A DNA stretch of 64,000 nt from JBDROU01 sp043809745 [NCBI: bacterium]. Its GTDB lineage: Bacteria > Elusimicrobiota > JBDRMW01. The stretch is taken from assembly GCA_043809745.1 (NCBI GenBank), contig JBDROU010000081.1:62001-126000 (forward strand), read 5' to 3'. Position 1 is the first letter of the stretch. Every line of letters starts with the position of its first letter. The position numbers and the translations under genes are program-made. Under the pieces are notes generated by a model, which was given only the letters and a program-made list of their open reading frames with translations, made no database searches and was not told the origin of the DNA. Positions 34,491 to 43,774 of this stretch are shown here, in pieces.

Positions 34491-35843
34491 ATGGCTAAAT
34501 GGATGAAAGACAAAATTGCGCCTAAGACACAAGAAGAGGTGATGAGAGTAGTTAAAGACAAAGAAGTTAAATTTATTAATTTGTGGTTTGTTGACATATT
34601 GGGCAAGTTGAAATCGTTTGCAATTACCGAACGCGAGCTGGAAAACGCGTTTTCAGACGGAATGGGTTTTGACGGTTCTTCAATAGAGGGATTTGCAAGA
34701 ATTTATGAATCCGATTTGGTGGCCAAACCGGATCCTACAACATTTTGTATTTTACCATGGTCTGATGAGGGAGCGGTTATAGCGCGCATGTATTGTGATA
34801 TCACTTATCCGGGCGGAAAGCCGTATGAAGGTGATACAAGATATGCTTTGAAATTAAACCTTGAAAAAGCCAAAGAGCTTGGATATACAATGTATACCGG
34901 GCCCGAGTTAGAATACTTCTATTTTAAGGATGATAAAAAACCTGTGCCGATTGACAGCGGCGGATATTTTGATCTTATATCGCTGGATATTGCAAGGGAT
35001 TTGCGCAGAAATACTATTCTTTATTTAGAAAGCATGGGTATTATGGTAGAGTACTCGCATCATGAAGTAGCCGCAAGCCAGCACGAGATAGATCTTCGAT
35101 ATCAGGAAGCGCTTACAATGGCTGATAGTGTGATGACTTATAAAGCTGTTGTTAAGCATGTAGCCTTTGTGAATGGTTATTATGCATCATTCATGCCAAA
35201 ACCCATCCCGGGAATTAACGGCAGCGGCATGCATACGCATCAGTCGCTGTTTGTAGGCGGGAAGAACGCGTTTTTCGATCCCAGTGACAAGGATCACCTT
35301 TCCCAAACTGCCAGATACTATATAGCAGGTGTGTTGAAACATGCTAAGGAGATGACCGCGGTAACTAACCAGTGGATTAATTCATATAAGAGACTTGTGC
35401 CGGGATATGAAGCGCCTGTATATATAAGCTGGGGCAGAAAAAACAGATCTGCACTCGTTCGTGTTCCTGTATATAGACCTGGCAAAGAAAACGCTACTAG
35501 AATTGAGTTGAGATTCCCTGATCCAGCCTGCAATCCCTACCTGGCATTTACTGTTATGTTAGCGGCCGGTCTGGAAGGTATAAAGAATAAATACCCGCTG
35601 CCGGATTCTATTGAAAAAGATATTTTTATTATTGATGAGCAAGAGCGAAAAGAGCAGGGAATAGATACTCTGCCGGGCAGCCTTATAGAAGCATTAGAAG
35701 TATTTGAAACCAGTGAGTTGATGAAAAAAGCTTTAGGGGAGCACGTGTTTAATAAATTTTTAGAGAACAAAAAGATTGAATGGGATAATTACCGTAAAGA
35801 TGTATCCTCATACGAGATAGAGAAGTATTTGCCTGTACTTTAG
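34491..35843 (+). CDS. glnA: Glutamine synthetase type I
   Basis: ATP-dependent amidation of glutamate, the main ammonia-assimilation enzyme. Conserved parts are DGSSIEGF, TGPELEYFYF (metal Glu), HHEVAASQHEIDL, NGSGMHTHQSL and KNRSALVRVP; RFPDPACNPYLAF lies near the end of the catalytic part. The adenylylation loop (NLYDLP) of the GSI-beta type is absent, so control is probably the GSI-alpha type by feedback or regulators. The ATG at 34491 is preferred for GGAG at 34481-34484; earlier in-frame TTG 34476 and ATG 34479 exist. 450 residues. Its stop lies in a 14-bp triple repeat. Confidence 0.96.
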   Translation: MAKWMKDKIAPKTQEEVMRVVKDKEVKFINLWFVDILGKLKSFAITERELENAFSDGMGFDGSSIEGFARIYESDLVAKPDPTTFCILPWSDEGAVIARMYCDITYPGGKPYEGDTRYALKLNLEKAKELGYTMYTGPELEYFYFKDDKKPVPIDSGGYFDLISLDIARDLRRNTILYLESMGIMVEYSHHEVAASQHEIDLRYQEALTMADSVMTYKAVVKHVAFVNGYYASFMPKPIPGINGSGMHTHQSLFVGGKNAFFDPSDKDHLSQTARYYIAGVLKHAKEMTAVTNQWINSYKRLVPGYEAPVYISWGRKNRSALVRVPVYRPGKENATRIELRFPDPACNPYLAFTVMLAAGLEGIKNKYPLPDSIEKDIFIIDEQERKEQGIDTLPGSLIEALEVFETSELMKKALGEHVFNKFLENKKIEWDNYRKDVSSYEIEKYLPVL

Positions 35844-35872
35844 TGCCTGTACTTTAGTACCTGTACTTTAGT
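35831..35872 (+). repeat. Three tandem 14-bp repeats over the glnA stop codon
   Basis: gcctgtactttagt occurs at 35831-35844 and 35845-35858, and once more at 35859-35872 with one change in its first base. The first copy contains the last glnA codons and its TAG stop. Because 14 is not a multiple of 3, later copies lie outside the reading frame. Probably replication slippage. Confidence 0.95.
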
Positions 35873-35906
35873 AAAATAAGCCTTTATAAAAACATCAGGA
35901 GGGGTT

Positions 35907-36227
35907 ATGGCATTAGAGCTAAGTGAATCGACTTTTCAGAAGGAAATTATACAGGGGAAAGGAGTTTCATTAGTAGATTTTTGGGCGCCGTGGTGCGGAC
36001 CATGCAAAATGATTGCCCCGGTTATTGATGAACTTGCCCAAGAATATAAAGACAAAGTAAAGATTGCTAAGGTTAATGTAGATAATAATATGCAGATTTC
36101 GTCCCAATTTAGCATAGGCTCGATACCTACATTGCTGTTATTTAAGGATGGCAAGGTAGTTAACCAAGTCGTAGGTTTAGTCTCAAAAGCGGAATTGAAA
36201 AAAAGAATTGATGATGTATTAAGTTAA
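35907..36227 (+). CDS. trxA: Thioredoxin
   Basis: 106-residue cytoplasmic dithiol reductase with the active site WCGPC at residues 29-33 and the family framework VDFWAPWCGPCKM, KVNVDNN and the cis-Pro segment SIPTLLLFKDG. A good ribosome-binding site (AGGAGGGG) precedes the ATG. The reductase partner trxB is in the same region at 39570-40481, with polA and coaE between them. Confidence 0.97.
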   Translation: MALELSESTFQKEIIQGKGVSLVDFWAPWCGPCKMIAPVIDELAQEYKDKVKIAKVNVDNNMQISSQFSIGSIPTLLLFKDGKVVNQVVGLVSKAELKKRIDDVLS

Positions 36228-36269
36228 AAGTGAATTAACTTAATCCTCTCTTGTTGAATAACCACCTAG

Positions 36270-38936
36270 ATGAAAAAAGAAATCTATTTAATTGATGCTC
36301 ACGCATACATACATAGGGCTTTTCATGCTTTACCTCCATTTACTACCTCCAAAGGCTTAATGGTAAATGCTTTATACGGTTTTTTGCGTTTTTTGATTAA
36401 ACTGATAAAAGAAAAAAAACCTGATTATATAGGTATATGCTTCGATTATCCGGCCCCAACATTCAGGCACAAAAAATTTCCTGAGTATAAAGCTACACGT
36501 AAAGAGATAGATCTCGGATTAAAGGATCAGCTTCCACTAACAAGGAAAACTATTGAGGACTTGGGATTTCCTGTATATGAGAAGAGTGGATTTGAAGCAG
36601 ATGATGTGATAGGCACGTTAGCCAGACAGGCTAATGAGAATGGACTCAAAACTATAATTGTTACAGGAGACAAAGACAGCTTACAGTTGGTTAATAAGGA
36701 TACTGTAGTCTGGAATGAGAGTAAGGGTATTATTTGGGATGAAGAAAAAATTGAAAATGATTATGGAATCAAACCAAATCAATTTATAGATTTATACGCT
36801 CTTATGGGGGACACTTCGGATAATATACCGGGTGTACGGGGTATAGGCGAGAAAACAGCCTTAAAACTTATTCAGAAATACGAAACAGTTGCTAATTTGT
36901 TGGATAATGTTAATACACTGGAAGGAAAGCTTAAGGAGAAACTTACTTCGGGAAAGGAGGCGGCATTATTCAGTTATGAGCTGGTAAAAATTGATAATCA
37001 AGCGCCGGTCACACTTGATCTGAAATACTCCAAAGCAGCTATCCCTGAAGCTAGTGAAAAAGTTTTGTCTGTTATTAAGGAATTGGAGTTTAGCTCGCTA
37101 TATAAGGAATTACAAAGCGCTCAAAGAGTTAATATTGAAGAGACAGAATATAAAACATTATATGCAATTAATGAGATTGAGAATTTAATAAACAGAATCA
37201 AAGAAAAAAAGATTTTTGTGTTTGATGTAGAAACAGATTCGCTTGATATTTTTAATGCCAAAGTTGCAGGTATATCTTTTTCCTTTGAAGCTGCAAAAGC
37301 TTTTTACATACCATTTAAAGGTGCGGGGAAAACCATGTCCTTTGAAAAGGTAATTAATTTTATCAAACCTCTCTTTAATGACTCCAGTATTAAAAAAATA
37401 GGCCATAACATTAAATTTGATTGCCAGATATTTAAAAATAATAACATAAATGTTGAAGGTGTCTATTTTGATACCATGATAGCTTCGTATCTGATAAATC
37501 CTACCCGTTCGAGCAATAAATTAAAGGATTTGGCTTACGATTATTTTCATATACCGATGACGCGGTTCGATCAGATTGTTGATGTTAAGGGCAAAGATAC
37601 ATTGCCTATAAGTGAAATAGACATAGATAAGATGAGCAGCTACTCATGCGCCGACGCGGATTTTACATGGAGATTATATGAAGTATTTAAGGAAGAATTA
37701 AAAAAACTTGAATTAGAAGAACTATTTTTTCAAATTGAGATGCCGATTGTTAATATAATATCTGATATGGAATTGTCAGGCATTAAAATAGATGAAAAAA
37801 TTCTTTCCGAGCTGTCCGTTGAGCTAAAAAAGAATTTAGACAGGACGCAGCTCAAAATATATGAAACCGCCGGTAAGGAGTTTAATATAAGCTCACCAAA
37901 GCAACTTTCACATATACTTTTTGAAAAGTTTCAGCTTCCGGTAATAAAAAAGACAAAAACAGGATTCTCTACCGATGAAACGGTTCTAGTAGAACTTTCT
38001 AAGATTCATCCTCTGCCTAAATTGATACTCGAGTACAGGGAAAGCCAAAAACTAAAATCTACATATGTTGATGCGATCCTTGAGAAGCTTCGCTCAAGCA
38101 CTGCGAGGCTTCATGCAAAATTTAATCAAGCGGTCACGGCAACAGGAAGACTTTCCTCTTCTGACCCCAATCTTCAAAATATACCCATAAGAAAAGAGAT
38201 CGGAAGATCAATCAGACGCGCGTTTGTTCCGGAAGAAGGATGTGTTTTTTTATCCGCTGATTATTCACAGATAGATCTGCGTGTTTTAGCTCATATAAGC
38301 GAAGATCCTGTTTTAATTGATGCTTTTCTTAAACATGAGGATATTCACAAGAGAACTGCAGGGGAGATATTCCATTTATCGATAAACCAGGTTTCGGATG
38401 ATTTAAGGGATAAGGCGAAAGCGATAAATTTTGGAATCGTTTACGGCCAGAAAGCTTTTGGGTTGTCACAGAGTCTGGGAATTGAATTGCGGGATGCCGA
38501 TGATTATATTAATAAATATTTCGAGCGTTATAGCGGTGTGAAAAACTGGATTGAAAATAATATAAACAGCGCAAAACGTACAGGGCAGGTGCGTACTATT
38601 TGCAATAGAATAAGGTTTGTTAATGAAATAAATTCAAATAATCAGCAGTTGAGAAATGCCGCGGAGAGGCTTGCTACAAATACCCCTATACAGGGAAGTT
38701 CTGCTGATATTATTAAGGTTGCAATGATAAAAATTTATGACATTATAAAAGAAAAATCTTTGAAAACTAAAATTTTATTGCAGGTTCACGATGATCTTTT
38801 GTTTGAAGTGCCTGAGGCAGAATTGGATGAAGTTAAGTCCATAGTAGTCAGAGAAATGGAAGGCGCTGTTAAGCTGAAGGTTCCGCTTAAGGTAAGTATG
38901 GCTGTAGGTAAAAATTGGGGAGATATGGATAAATAG
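36270..38936 (+). CDS. polA: DNA polymerase I
   Basis: 888-residue family A polymerase for repair and Okazaki-fragment processing. Residues 1-290 form the 5'-3' flap nuclease (YKATRK, DADDVIGT-like FEADDVIGT, VTGDKDSLQL). Residues about 310-490 carry the proofreading domain with all three exo motifs intact: DVETDSL (about 318), NIKFDCQIF and YSCADADF. The polymerase core has SADYSQIDLRVLAH (motif A, about 663), RDKAKAINFGIVYG (motif B) and QVHDDLLFEVP (motif C, about 839). Proofreading is probably active, which is not true of all PolI. It starts 43 bp after trxA. Confidence 0.98.
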   Translation: MKKEIYLIDAHAYIHRAFHALPPFTTSKGLMVNALYGFLRFLIKLIKEKKPDYIGICFDYPAPTFRHKKFPEYKATRKEIDLGLKDQLPLTRKTIEDLGFPVYEKSGFEADDVIGTLARQANENGLKTIIVTGDKDSLQLVNKDTVVWNESKGIIWDEEKIENDYGIKPNQFIDLYALMGDTSDNIPGVRGIGEKTALKLIQKYETVANLLDNVNTLEGKLKEKLTSGKEAALFSYELVKIDNQAPVTLDLKYSKAAIPEASEKVLSVIKELEFSSLYKELQSAQRVNIEETEYKTLYAINEIENLINRIKEKKIFVFDVETDSLDIFNAKVAGISFSFEAAKAFYIPFKGAGKTMSFEKVINFIKPLFNDSSIKKIGHNIKFDCQIFKNNNINVEGVYFDTMIASYLINPTRSSNKLKDLAYDYFHIPMTRFDQIVDVKGKDTLPISEIDIDKMSSYSCADADFTWRLYEVFKEELKKLELEELFFQIEMPIVNIISDMELSGIKIDEKILSELSVELKKNLDRTQLKIYETAGKEFNISSPKQLSHILFEKFQLPVIKKTKTGFSTDETVLVELSKIHPLPKLILEYRESQKLKSTYVDAILEKLRSSTARLHAKFNQAVTATGRLSSSDPNLQNIPIRKEIGRSIRRAFVPEEGCVFLSADYSQIDLRVLAHISEDPVLIDAFLKHEDIHKRTAGEIFHLSINQVSDDLRDKAKAINFGIVYGQKAFGLSQSLGIELRDADDYINKYFERYSGVKNWIENNINSAKRTGQVRTICNRIRFVNEINSNNQQLRNAAERLATNTPIQGSSADIIKVAMIKIYDIIKEKSLKTKILLQVHDDLLFEVPEAELDEVKSIVVREMEGAVKLKVPLKVSMAVGKNWGDMDK

Positions 38937-38963
38937 AGACGCTCAAGTAAGAGGTATGCAAGA

Positions 38964-39569
38964 TTGAAAAAGAAAATTAGAAAAAATACAGTTCTTGGGT
39001 TGACGGGAGGCATTGCTACGGGTAAGAGTTTATTGCTCGGCATATTTAAGAGATGCGGATGCGATATAATTGATTCCGATAAAATTGTTCACCGAATACT
39101 AGATAGAAGAATTGTAAAATCGCGTATAGTAAAAGCTTTTGGCAGCAATTCACTAAACAAGCAGAAAAAAATTAATAGAAAGGCATTAGGCAATTTGGTT
39201 TTTAATGATAAAAAAAAGCTTAAAATATTAGAAAATATAATTCATCCTGAGGTCCTGTGTGTAATAAAAAAAACGATAAAATCACAGAAAAATAAAATAA
39301 TAATTGCGGATGTTCCTTTATTATATGAAAAGAAGTGGGAAAATTATTTTGATCAGATTGTTTTGGCATGGTGCCCAAAAGATATACAAATCAAGCGGCT
39401 GCAGGACAGAAATAAAATTACTTACATGGAAGCATTGAAAAGAATCAGACTTCAAGGGACATTATCGATTAAAAAAATGAAGGCAAAATACGTCGTAAAT
39501 ACAGATAAAAAAAAGAAGTTTGTGGAAAAACAGGTTAAATTAATATTGTCTAAATGCCAGGGGGATTAA
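38964..39569 (+). CDS. coaE: Dephospho-CoA kinase
   Basis: Last step of CoA synthesis. The P-loop GLTGGIATGKSLLL starts near residue 11, with IIDSDKIVH and the LID-type RIRLQGTLSIKKMKAKYVVNT. 201 residues, unusually lysine-rich. The start is TTG 38964, with GAGG 9 bp upstream. It is co-located with polA as in many bacteria and ends directly before trxB. panB and panC in the same window feed the same pathway. Confidence 0.93.
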   Translation: MKKKIRKNTVLGLTGGIATGKSLLLGIFKRCGCDIIDSDKIVHRILDRRIVKSRIVKAFGSNSLNKQKKINRKALGNLVFNDKKKLKILENIIHPEVLCVIKKTIKSQKNKIIIADVPLLYEKKWENYFDQIVLAWCPKDIQIKRLQDRNKITYMEALKRIRLQGTLSIKKMKAKYVVNTDKKKKFVEKQVKLILSKCQGD

Positions 39570-40481
39570 ATGAAGGAATATCAGTTGGTTATTGTAGGTG
39601 CCGGGCCTGCTGGTTTAACAGCGGGGATTTATGCAGGCAGAGCAAGAATAAAGACTTTAGTTATTGATAAGCTTGGATATGGAGGGCAAATGCTTCTTAT
39701 AGATGCAGTTGAAAATTTTCCAGGTTTTCCTGAAGCAATTAACGGATTTGAGTTGGCTAAGAAGATGTACGATCAGATGATACAGTTTGGAACCGAGCAC
39801 AAGGTTGATGATGTAAAGGAAATAAAAAAAATTAATGAAGGTTTCAGCATAAAATGTGATGAAGAAACTTATTTTGCGAAGAGTATCATACTTGCAATCG
39901 GATCTAAGCCCCGTAAGCTGGATGCAGCTGGTGAAACGGAATTTATAGGCAAGGGTGTTTCGTATTGCGCTGTCTGTGACGGTAATTTCTTTAAGGGCAA
40001 GGAGGTTGCTGTGGTTGGTGGAGGTAATAGCGCTTTGGAGGAGGCGGAATACTTAAGCAGAATCGCAAGTAAAGTTACGGTAATTCACAGGAGGGATCAA
40101 TTAAGAGCAGATAAGATTCTTCAAGAAAGAGCAAAAAACAATAAAAAGATAGTTTTCGCATATAATTCTGTTGTAGATTCGATACAGGGGGAAGGCAAAG
40201 TTTCTAAAGTAGTTTTAAAGGATGTCAAGACAAATAAATTAAGCGATATAAATGTTAGCGCGGTGTTTGTTCTTATCGGGCAGATACCTCAAACAGAAAT
40301 CTTCAGGGGTTTAATAGATGTTGATGAAAAAGGTTTTATTTTAACGGACAGTAATTTCCGCACCTCTGTTAAAGGGGTTTTTGCTTCCGGAGATTGCAGA
40401 CGCAGGGAATTTTGGCAACTGGTAGTAGCATCAGCTGAAGGCGCTCAGGCGGTTCACAACGCGCTTGAATATTTGGCCTAA
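39570..40481 (+). CDS. trxB: Thioredoxin reductase
   Basis: FAD-dependent reductase that passes electrons from NADPH to thioredoxin. FAD motif IVGAGPAGLTAGIYAGRA, GYGGQMLLIDAVENFPGFP, the redox pair CAVC (residues 133-136), and the NADPH domain VVGGGNSALEEAEYL with the HRR phosphate-binding motif. C-terminal ASGDCRR and AEGAQAVHNALEYL are normal. 303 residues. It follows coaE with no gap. The nearby trxA is the likely substrate. Confidence 0.96.
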   Translation: MKEYQLVIVGAGPAGLTAGIYAGRARIKTLVIDKLGYGGQMLLIDAVENFPGFPEAINGFELAKKMYDQMIQFGTEHKVDDVKEIKKINEGFSIKCDEETYFAKSIILAIGSKPRKLDAAGETEFIGKGVSYCAVCDGNFFKGKEVAVVGGGNSALEEAEYLSRIASKVTVIHRRDQLRADKILQERAKNNKKIVFAYNSVVDSIQGEGKVSKVVLKDVKTNKLSDINVSAVFVLIGQIPQTEIFRGLIDVDEKGFILTDSNFRTSVKGVFASGDCRRREFWQLVVASAEGAQAVHNALEYLA

Positions 40482-40521
40482 AAGCTGATCCTAAAAAAAA
40501 TATATTCCTGTAAAAAAAACC

Positions 40522-40549
40522 TTGACAAAAATTCTGTGATATTTATAAT
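40522..40549 (+). promoter_or_regulatory. rho: Consensus sigma70-type promoter of rho
   Basis: Perfect TTGACA (40522-40527) and perfect TATAAT (40544-40549) with a 16-bp spacer. It is one of the best promoter matches in the window. Transcription would begin near 40556, about 230 nt ahead of the rho ATG. Confidence 0.75.
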
Positions 40550-40555
40550 TAATAG

Positions 40556-40785
40556 TGAAAGATACAATTCAAATAATTATGGTTCATACCAGAAAAACCT
40601 TCACGAAAGATTTCTGAGTAAAAATGCAAAAATTGATGGTATCCCAAAAATCTAAGAGTAAAAAATAAAAAAAGTGTTTAGAAAATTAAAAATAAATATG
40701 CATTTTGATAGATGATCGCAAGAAATCATATGGCCGAATTTTTCTATATTTTTCATAAAAATTATTAATATCAGGAGGCGTACTA
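40556..40785 (+). promoter_or_regulatory. Long AT-rich leader of rho
   Basis: About 230 nt between the predicted start and ATG 40786, very A-rich with a C-poor stretch at about 40660-40710. An AGGAGG site lies directly before rho. A 14-codon frame with ATG 40624 and TAA 40666-40668 is present but has no clear ribosome-binding site. In other bacteria rho is autoregulated by termination in its leader, so a regulatory leader is plausible but unproven. Confidence 0.45.
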
Positions 40786-42060
40786 ATGAGTAACCAAATG
40801 GATGCATCTACTTTGTCAAAGCTGACTATCAACGATTTAATGAAAATGGCAAAGGAGATGAGGCTCGAGTCTACAGTAGGGCTGAGAAAACAGGAGATCA
40901 TTGCTAAGATTATTGAGGTTCAATCCAAGGCATCTGAACTGGTATATGATGAAGGTGTGCTTGAGATACTGCCCGATGGATTTGGTTTTTTAAGATCTTC
41001 CGAATATAATTATCTGCCGGGTCCGGATGATATTTATATATCCCCGTCTCAGATTAAAAAATTTGCTTTACGCAAAGGTGATACGGTATCCGGTTATGTG
41101 AGGCCGCCTAAGGAAGGTGAAAGGTTTTTTGCCCTGTTGCAGGTAAAAGCGGTAAATGGCCAGAATCTTGATAATATACGCGAAAGGCAGTTATTTGATA
41201 ATCTGACACCTCTGTATCCGAATAAAAAAATTAGCTTGGAAACCAAGAAGGATGAGTTAACTGGCAGGATATTGGATTTAGTCTCGCCTATAGGGAAGGG
41301 GCAAAGAGGGTTAATAGTAGCGGCTCCGCGAACAGGTAAAACTATTATTTTGCAGAAAATTGCAAATGCGATATCCATGAACCATGAAGAGGTCGCGCTT
41401 ATAATCCTGCTTATAGATGAAAGGCCTGAAGAGGTAACAGATATGCAGCGTTCTGTTAAAGGCGAGGTTATTTCTTCAACATTCGATGAACCTGCAGACA
41501 GGCATGTCATGGTTGCGGAGATGGTTATAGAGAAAGCAAAAAGGATGGTAGAGCACGGCAGGGATGTGGTAATACTGTTAGACTCGATTACCAGGTTAGC
41601 AAGGGCATACAACACGATTTCTCCTTCCAGCGGCAGGGTGCTTTCCGGAGGGCTTGATTCCAATGCTCTGCAGAGGCCCAAGAGGTTTTTCGGCACCGCC
41701 CGCAATATAGAAGAGGGAGGAAGCCTGACTATTGTCGCTACTGCTCTTGTTGAAACAGGCAGCAGGATGGATGATGTTATATTTGAGGAGTTTAAAGGTA
41801 CCGGGAACATGGAAGTTTATTTGGACAGAAAGATTTCTGATAAGAGGGTATTCCCTGCAATTGATATTAACCGTTCAGGTACCAGAAAAGAAGAGCTCTT
41901 GTTAAGTGAAGACGAATTAAATAAGATTTGGGTGCTGCGCAAAGTTCTGGCGCCAATGAATCCTTCTGAAGCTATGGAACTTTTGATTGATAAGGTTTCT
42001 GCCACAAAGTCCAATAAGGATTTCTTAAGATCTATGGAAATCTCAAGTACGCATGATTAA
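40786..42060 (+). CDS. rho: Transcription termination factor Rho
   Basis: Hexameric RNA-dependent ATPase. The N-terminal Rho domain ([13 protein letters not shown]) and RNA-binding CSD region ([14 protein letters not shown]) precede the ATPase domain: Walker [13 protein letters not shown], Walker [38 protein letters not shown] (Q-loop and R-loop region) and the end MEISSTHD. 424 residues. SD AGGAGG lies just upstream. The last codons are duplicated downstream at 43592-43651. Confidence 0.98.
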   Translation: MSNQMDASTLSKLTINDLMKMAKEMRLESTVGLRKQEIIAKIIEVQSKASELVYDEGVLEILPDGFGFLRSSEYNYLPGPDDIYISPSQIKKFALRKGDTVSGYVRPPKEGERFFALLQVKAVNGQNLDNIRERQLFDNLTPLYPNKKISLETKKDELTGRILDLVSPIGKGQRGLIVAAPRTGKTIILQKIANAISMNHEEVALIILLIDERPEEVTDMQRSVKGEVISSTFDEPADRHVMVAEMVIEKAKRMVEHGRDVVILLDSITRLARAYNTISPSSGRVLSGGLDSNALQRPKRFFGTARNIEEGGSLTIVATALVETGSRMDDVIFEEFKGTGNMEVYLDRKISDKRVFPAIDINRSGTRKEELLLSEDELNKIWVLRKVLAPMNPSEAMELLIDKVSATKSNKDFLRSMEISSTHD

Positions 42061-42216
42061 TCAGATATTTATCGTTTAACAGATTAAAGTAAGTTTTTTT
42101 GCAGTTGCTTAAATAACTACAATAATAAAATACAAATATTTTAAACGAAACACAGACAAACGAAGGTGACGGGTTTTTAGTAATCTTTGCACCTAAAACG
42201 TAAACTTAATATCTTT

Positions 42217-43494
42217 ATGAAGAAAAAGCTTTTGTTATATATATTGATAGTTTTATTTCTTTTAGCTGCCGCTATCGCTATATATAACTATATTCAATTT
42301 AGATCTCACTATGATCTTATTACACATACCTTTTCTGTAGAGGATAAATTTATTTCTCATAAGAAATTTCAAGGTTGTTATTGTGAAAATATAATTTATA
42401 ACGGTTGGGTATATTATGCTCCTTTCCGCATATGGGAGTGGGGGAATGACTACTTACCACTCGATTTGGAAAGGGCGAAGAGTCGCAGCCTGCTTACAAG
42501 AAGAAATATTGATTCTGGAGAAATTCAGTATTTTGATTTTGGGAGTGAAAAAACAAAAAACAGCGAGTTTGTCGGTTTGGCAGCTGATGGTCGTGGATAT
42601 GTTTATCTGGTTGCTTTAGAGCAAAATATTGTCTTAAGAATAAAAGTTGACGATAAATGCTTTGGCGATTCGAAGATTGAGGAGTTTAAGTTGGATGTTT
42701 CATCTGGTTATTCTGGCAGTTTGCTAGTTTATGATAATTATCTATATATAACCTTCGGCAGCCGTAAAGAAGCCATTAGGATAGATACGCTTAATTTTTG
42801 TCATGCAGGTGTGGAATTCTTAAATGTTAGAAAGCTTGATGCTGATGCCGGCGGTTATGCTGGGATCTGTGTAGATAAAAAGGGTTTTATATGGATGGCG
42901 CCAAGTTATAATGGAGGCTACTATACAGGAAAAATCGTTCGTATAGACTCTTCGAATTTTACTCTTGAAGGAACATCTATAATAGATTTGGCAAAGTTGA
43001 ATCCGAACGCTAGAGGGTATCACGGTGTATGTTATTATGATAATTACGTATATTTCGTCCCGCATGTAAATGAAACAGGCCCGCATTCACTATTAGCTGT
43101 TGTAGACATCAATAAGCCAAATTTAGAAGGGACAAGAATTATTGATGTTGCAAAGTATAATGATGCAGCTAAGGGGTTTATTAATTGTGAGGTTGTAGGA
43201 AAATATATATGGATGTTCCCTTATGCCTATAATAATTCAAATCAAAACTTGATAACAGTTCTAGACACTAGGAATAATAGTTTTTTTCATTTAGATATAG
43301 CAAAGTATATACCAGATGCTCAGTTAATGTTCTATGATGGCAGTTATGATGGAAAATATATGTATCTATCTCCTCACAAGATGTTGTATGTTGATGGAAA
43401 AGAGTACTGGGATTGCAGGGCATTAGTCCTGGATGCCGGTAGTATTCGTAAAAATTTTAAGTACATGAAATTTACCGAATTTATTAATCGGTAG
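42217..43494 (+). CDS. Membrane-anchored beta-propeller-like protein of unknown function
   Basis: About 425 residues. An N-terminal transmembrane helix (KKLLLYILIVLFLLAAAIAIYN) anchors a domain of repeating beta-sheet units, each near 50 residues. The recurrent pattern is YxG-x2-(V/I)C-x2-KGxIWM-(A/F)P and (T/V)xRID-x6-EGTxIIDxAKxNxxARGY (for example FIWMAPSYN, YVYFVPHVN, YIWMFPYAY, YMYLSPHKM). No catalytic motif is recognised; it may be a receptor or binding module. ATG 42217 is preferred over TTG 42187. It lies between rho and a duplicate rho tail, so it is probably an acquired insert interrupting the usual rho-rimP neighbourhood. Confidence 0.7.
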   Translation: MKKKLLLYILIVLFLLAAAIAIYNYIQFRSHYDLITHTFSVEDKFISHKKFQGCYCENIIYNGWVYYAPFRIWEWGNDYLPLDLERAKSRSLLTRRNIDSGEIQYFDFGSEKTKNSEFVGLAADGRGYVYLVALEQNIVLRIKVDDKCFGDSKIEEFKLDVSSGYSGSLLVYDNYLYITFGSRKEAIRIDTLNFCHAGVEFLNVRKLDADAGGYAGICVDKKGFIWMAPSYNGGYYTGKIVRIDSSNFTLEGTSIIDLAKLNPNARGYHGVCYYDNYVYFVPHVNETGPHSLLAVVDINKPNLEGTRIIDVAKYNDAAKGFINCEVVGKYIWMFPYAYNNSNQNLITVLDTRNNSFFHLDIAKYIPDAQLMFYDGSYDGKYMYLSPHKMLYVDGKEYWDCRALVLDAGSIRKNFKYMKFTEFINR

Positions 43495-43591
43495 CTTTTT
43501 TATATTTTATTCACAGGTTCTGCCTCTGTTCAAATTAGATCTCAGTTTTGACAGGAAATTTTAACTATATGAGAAATAACGAAACACTTAA

Positions 43592-43651
43592 TCTGCAAAA
43601 TCTAATAAGGATTTCTTAAGATCCATGGAAATTCCAAGCACTCATGAGTAA
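43592..43651 (+). pseudogene. Duplicate of the rho 3' end (19 codons plus stop)
   Basis: It reads [19 protein letters not shown] and then TAA, in the same frame as the rho end (41998-42060) minus one Thr codon. Most differences are synonymous (tcc/tct, tct/tcc, atc/att, agt/agc, acg/act), with two conservative-scale changes, S to P and D to E. No further rho similarity is seen upstream in the gap. It was coding sequence before becoming a fragment, and now sits beyond the propeller gene. See the insertion hypothesis in the findings. Confidence 0.85.
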
Positions 43652-43701
43652 GCAGATAATTTAACTTAAGAAATGGAAGGCTTAATTACTGAATTTTGTG
43701 C

Positions 43702-43730
43702 TTGTTTTATAATATAATATTTGCTATACT
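43702..43730 (+). promoter_or_regulatory. Predicted promoter of the rimP-nusA operon
   Basis: TTGTTT (43702-43707), 17 bp and TATACT (43725-43730), with TGC before the -10 (extended -10). The predicted start is near 43737, at the foot of the hairpin that follows. Confidence 0.6.
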
Positions 43731-43739
43731 CACTAAGCG

Positions 43740-43763
43740 AAAGTGGCTTATGCCACTTTTTTT
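43740..43763 (+). terminator. Intrinsic-terminator-like hairpin 11 bp before rimP
   Basis: aaagtggc (43740-43747) and gccacttt (43752-43759) pair perfectly over the loop ttat, and a run of seven T ends at 43763. This is a textbook intrinsic terminator. It can end transcripts coming from the rho and propeller side. For transcripts started at about 43737 it forms a 5'-terminal stem-loop. Confidence 0.8.
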
Positions 43764-43774
43764 GTTTTATAAAT

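Noticed and set aside
35831-35872. Triple repeat as a small CRISPR-like array
   Set aside because: Units are 14 bp and directly adjacent with no spacers, and no cas genes are present.
40624-40668. 14-codon leader peptide gene before rho
   Set aside because: There is no ribosome-binding site and nothing in the codons suggests attenuation, so it is only mentioned within the leader.
41094-41810. Minus-strand open frame of 238 codons
   Set aside because: It is antisense to the conserved rho ATPase domain, so it is a shadow of that gene.
43721-43774. Upstream TTG start for rimP adding 18 residues
   Set aside because: The extension is encoded by the -10 region and the terminator hairpin and has no family similarity.
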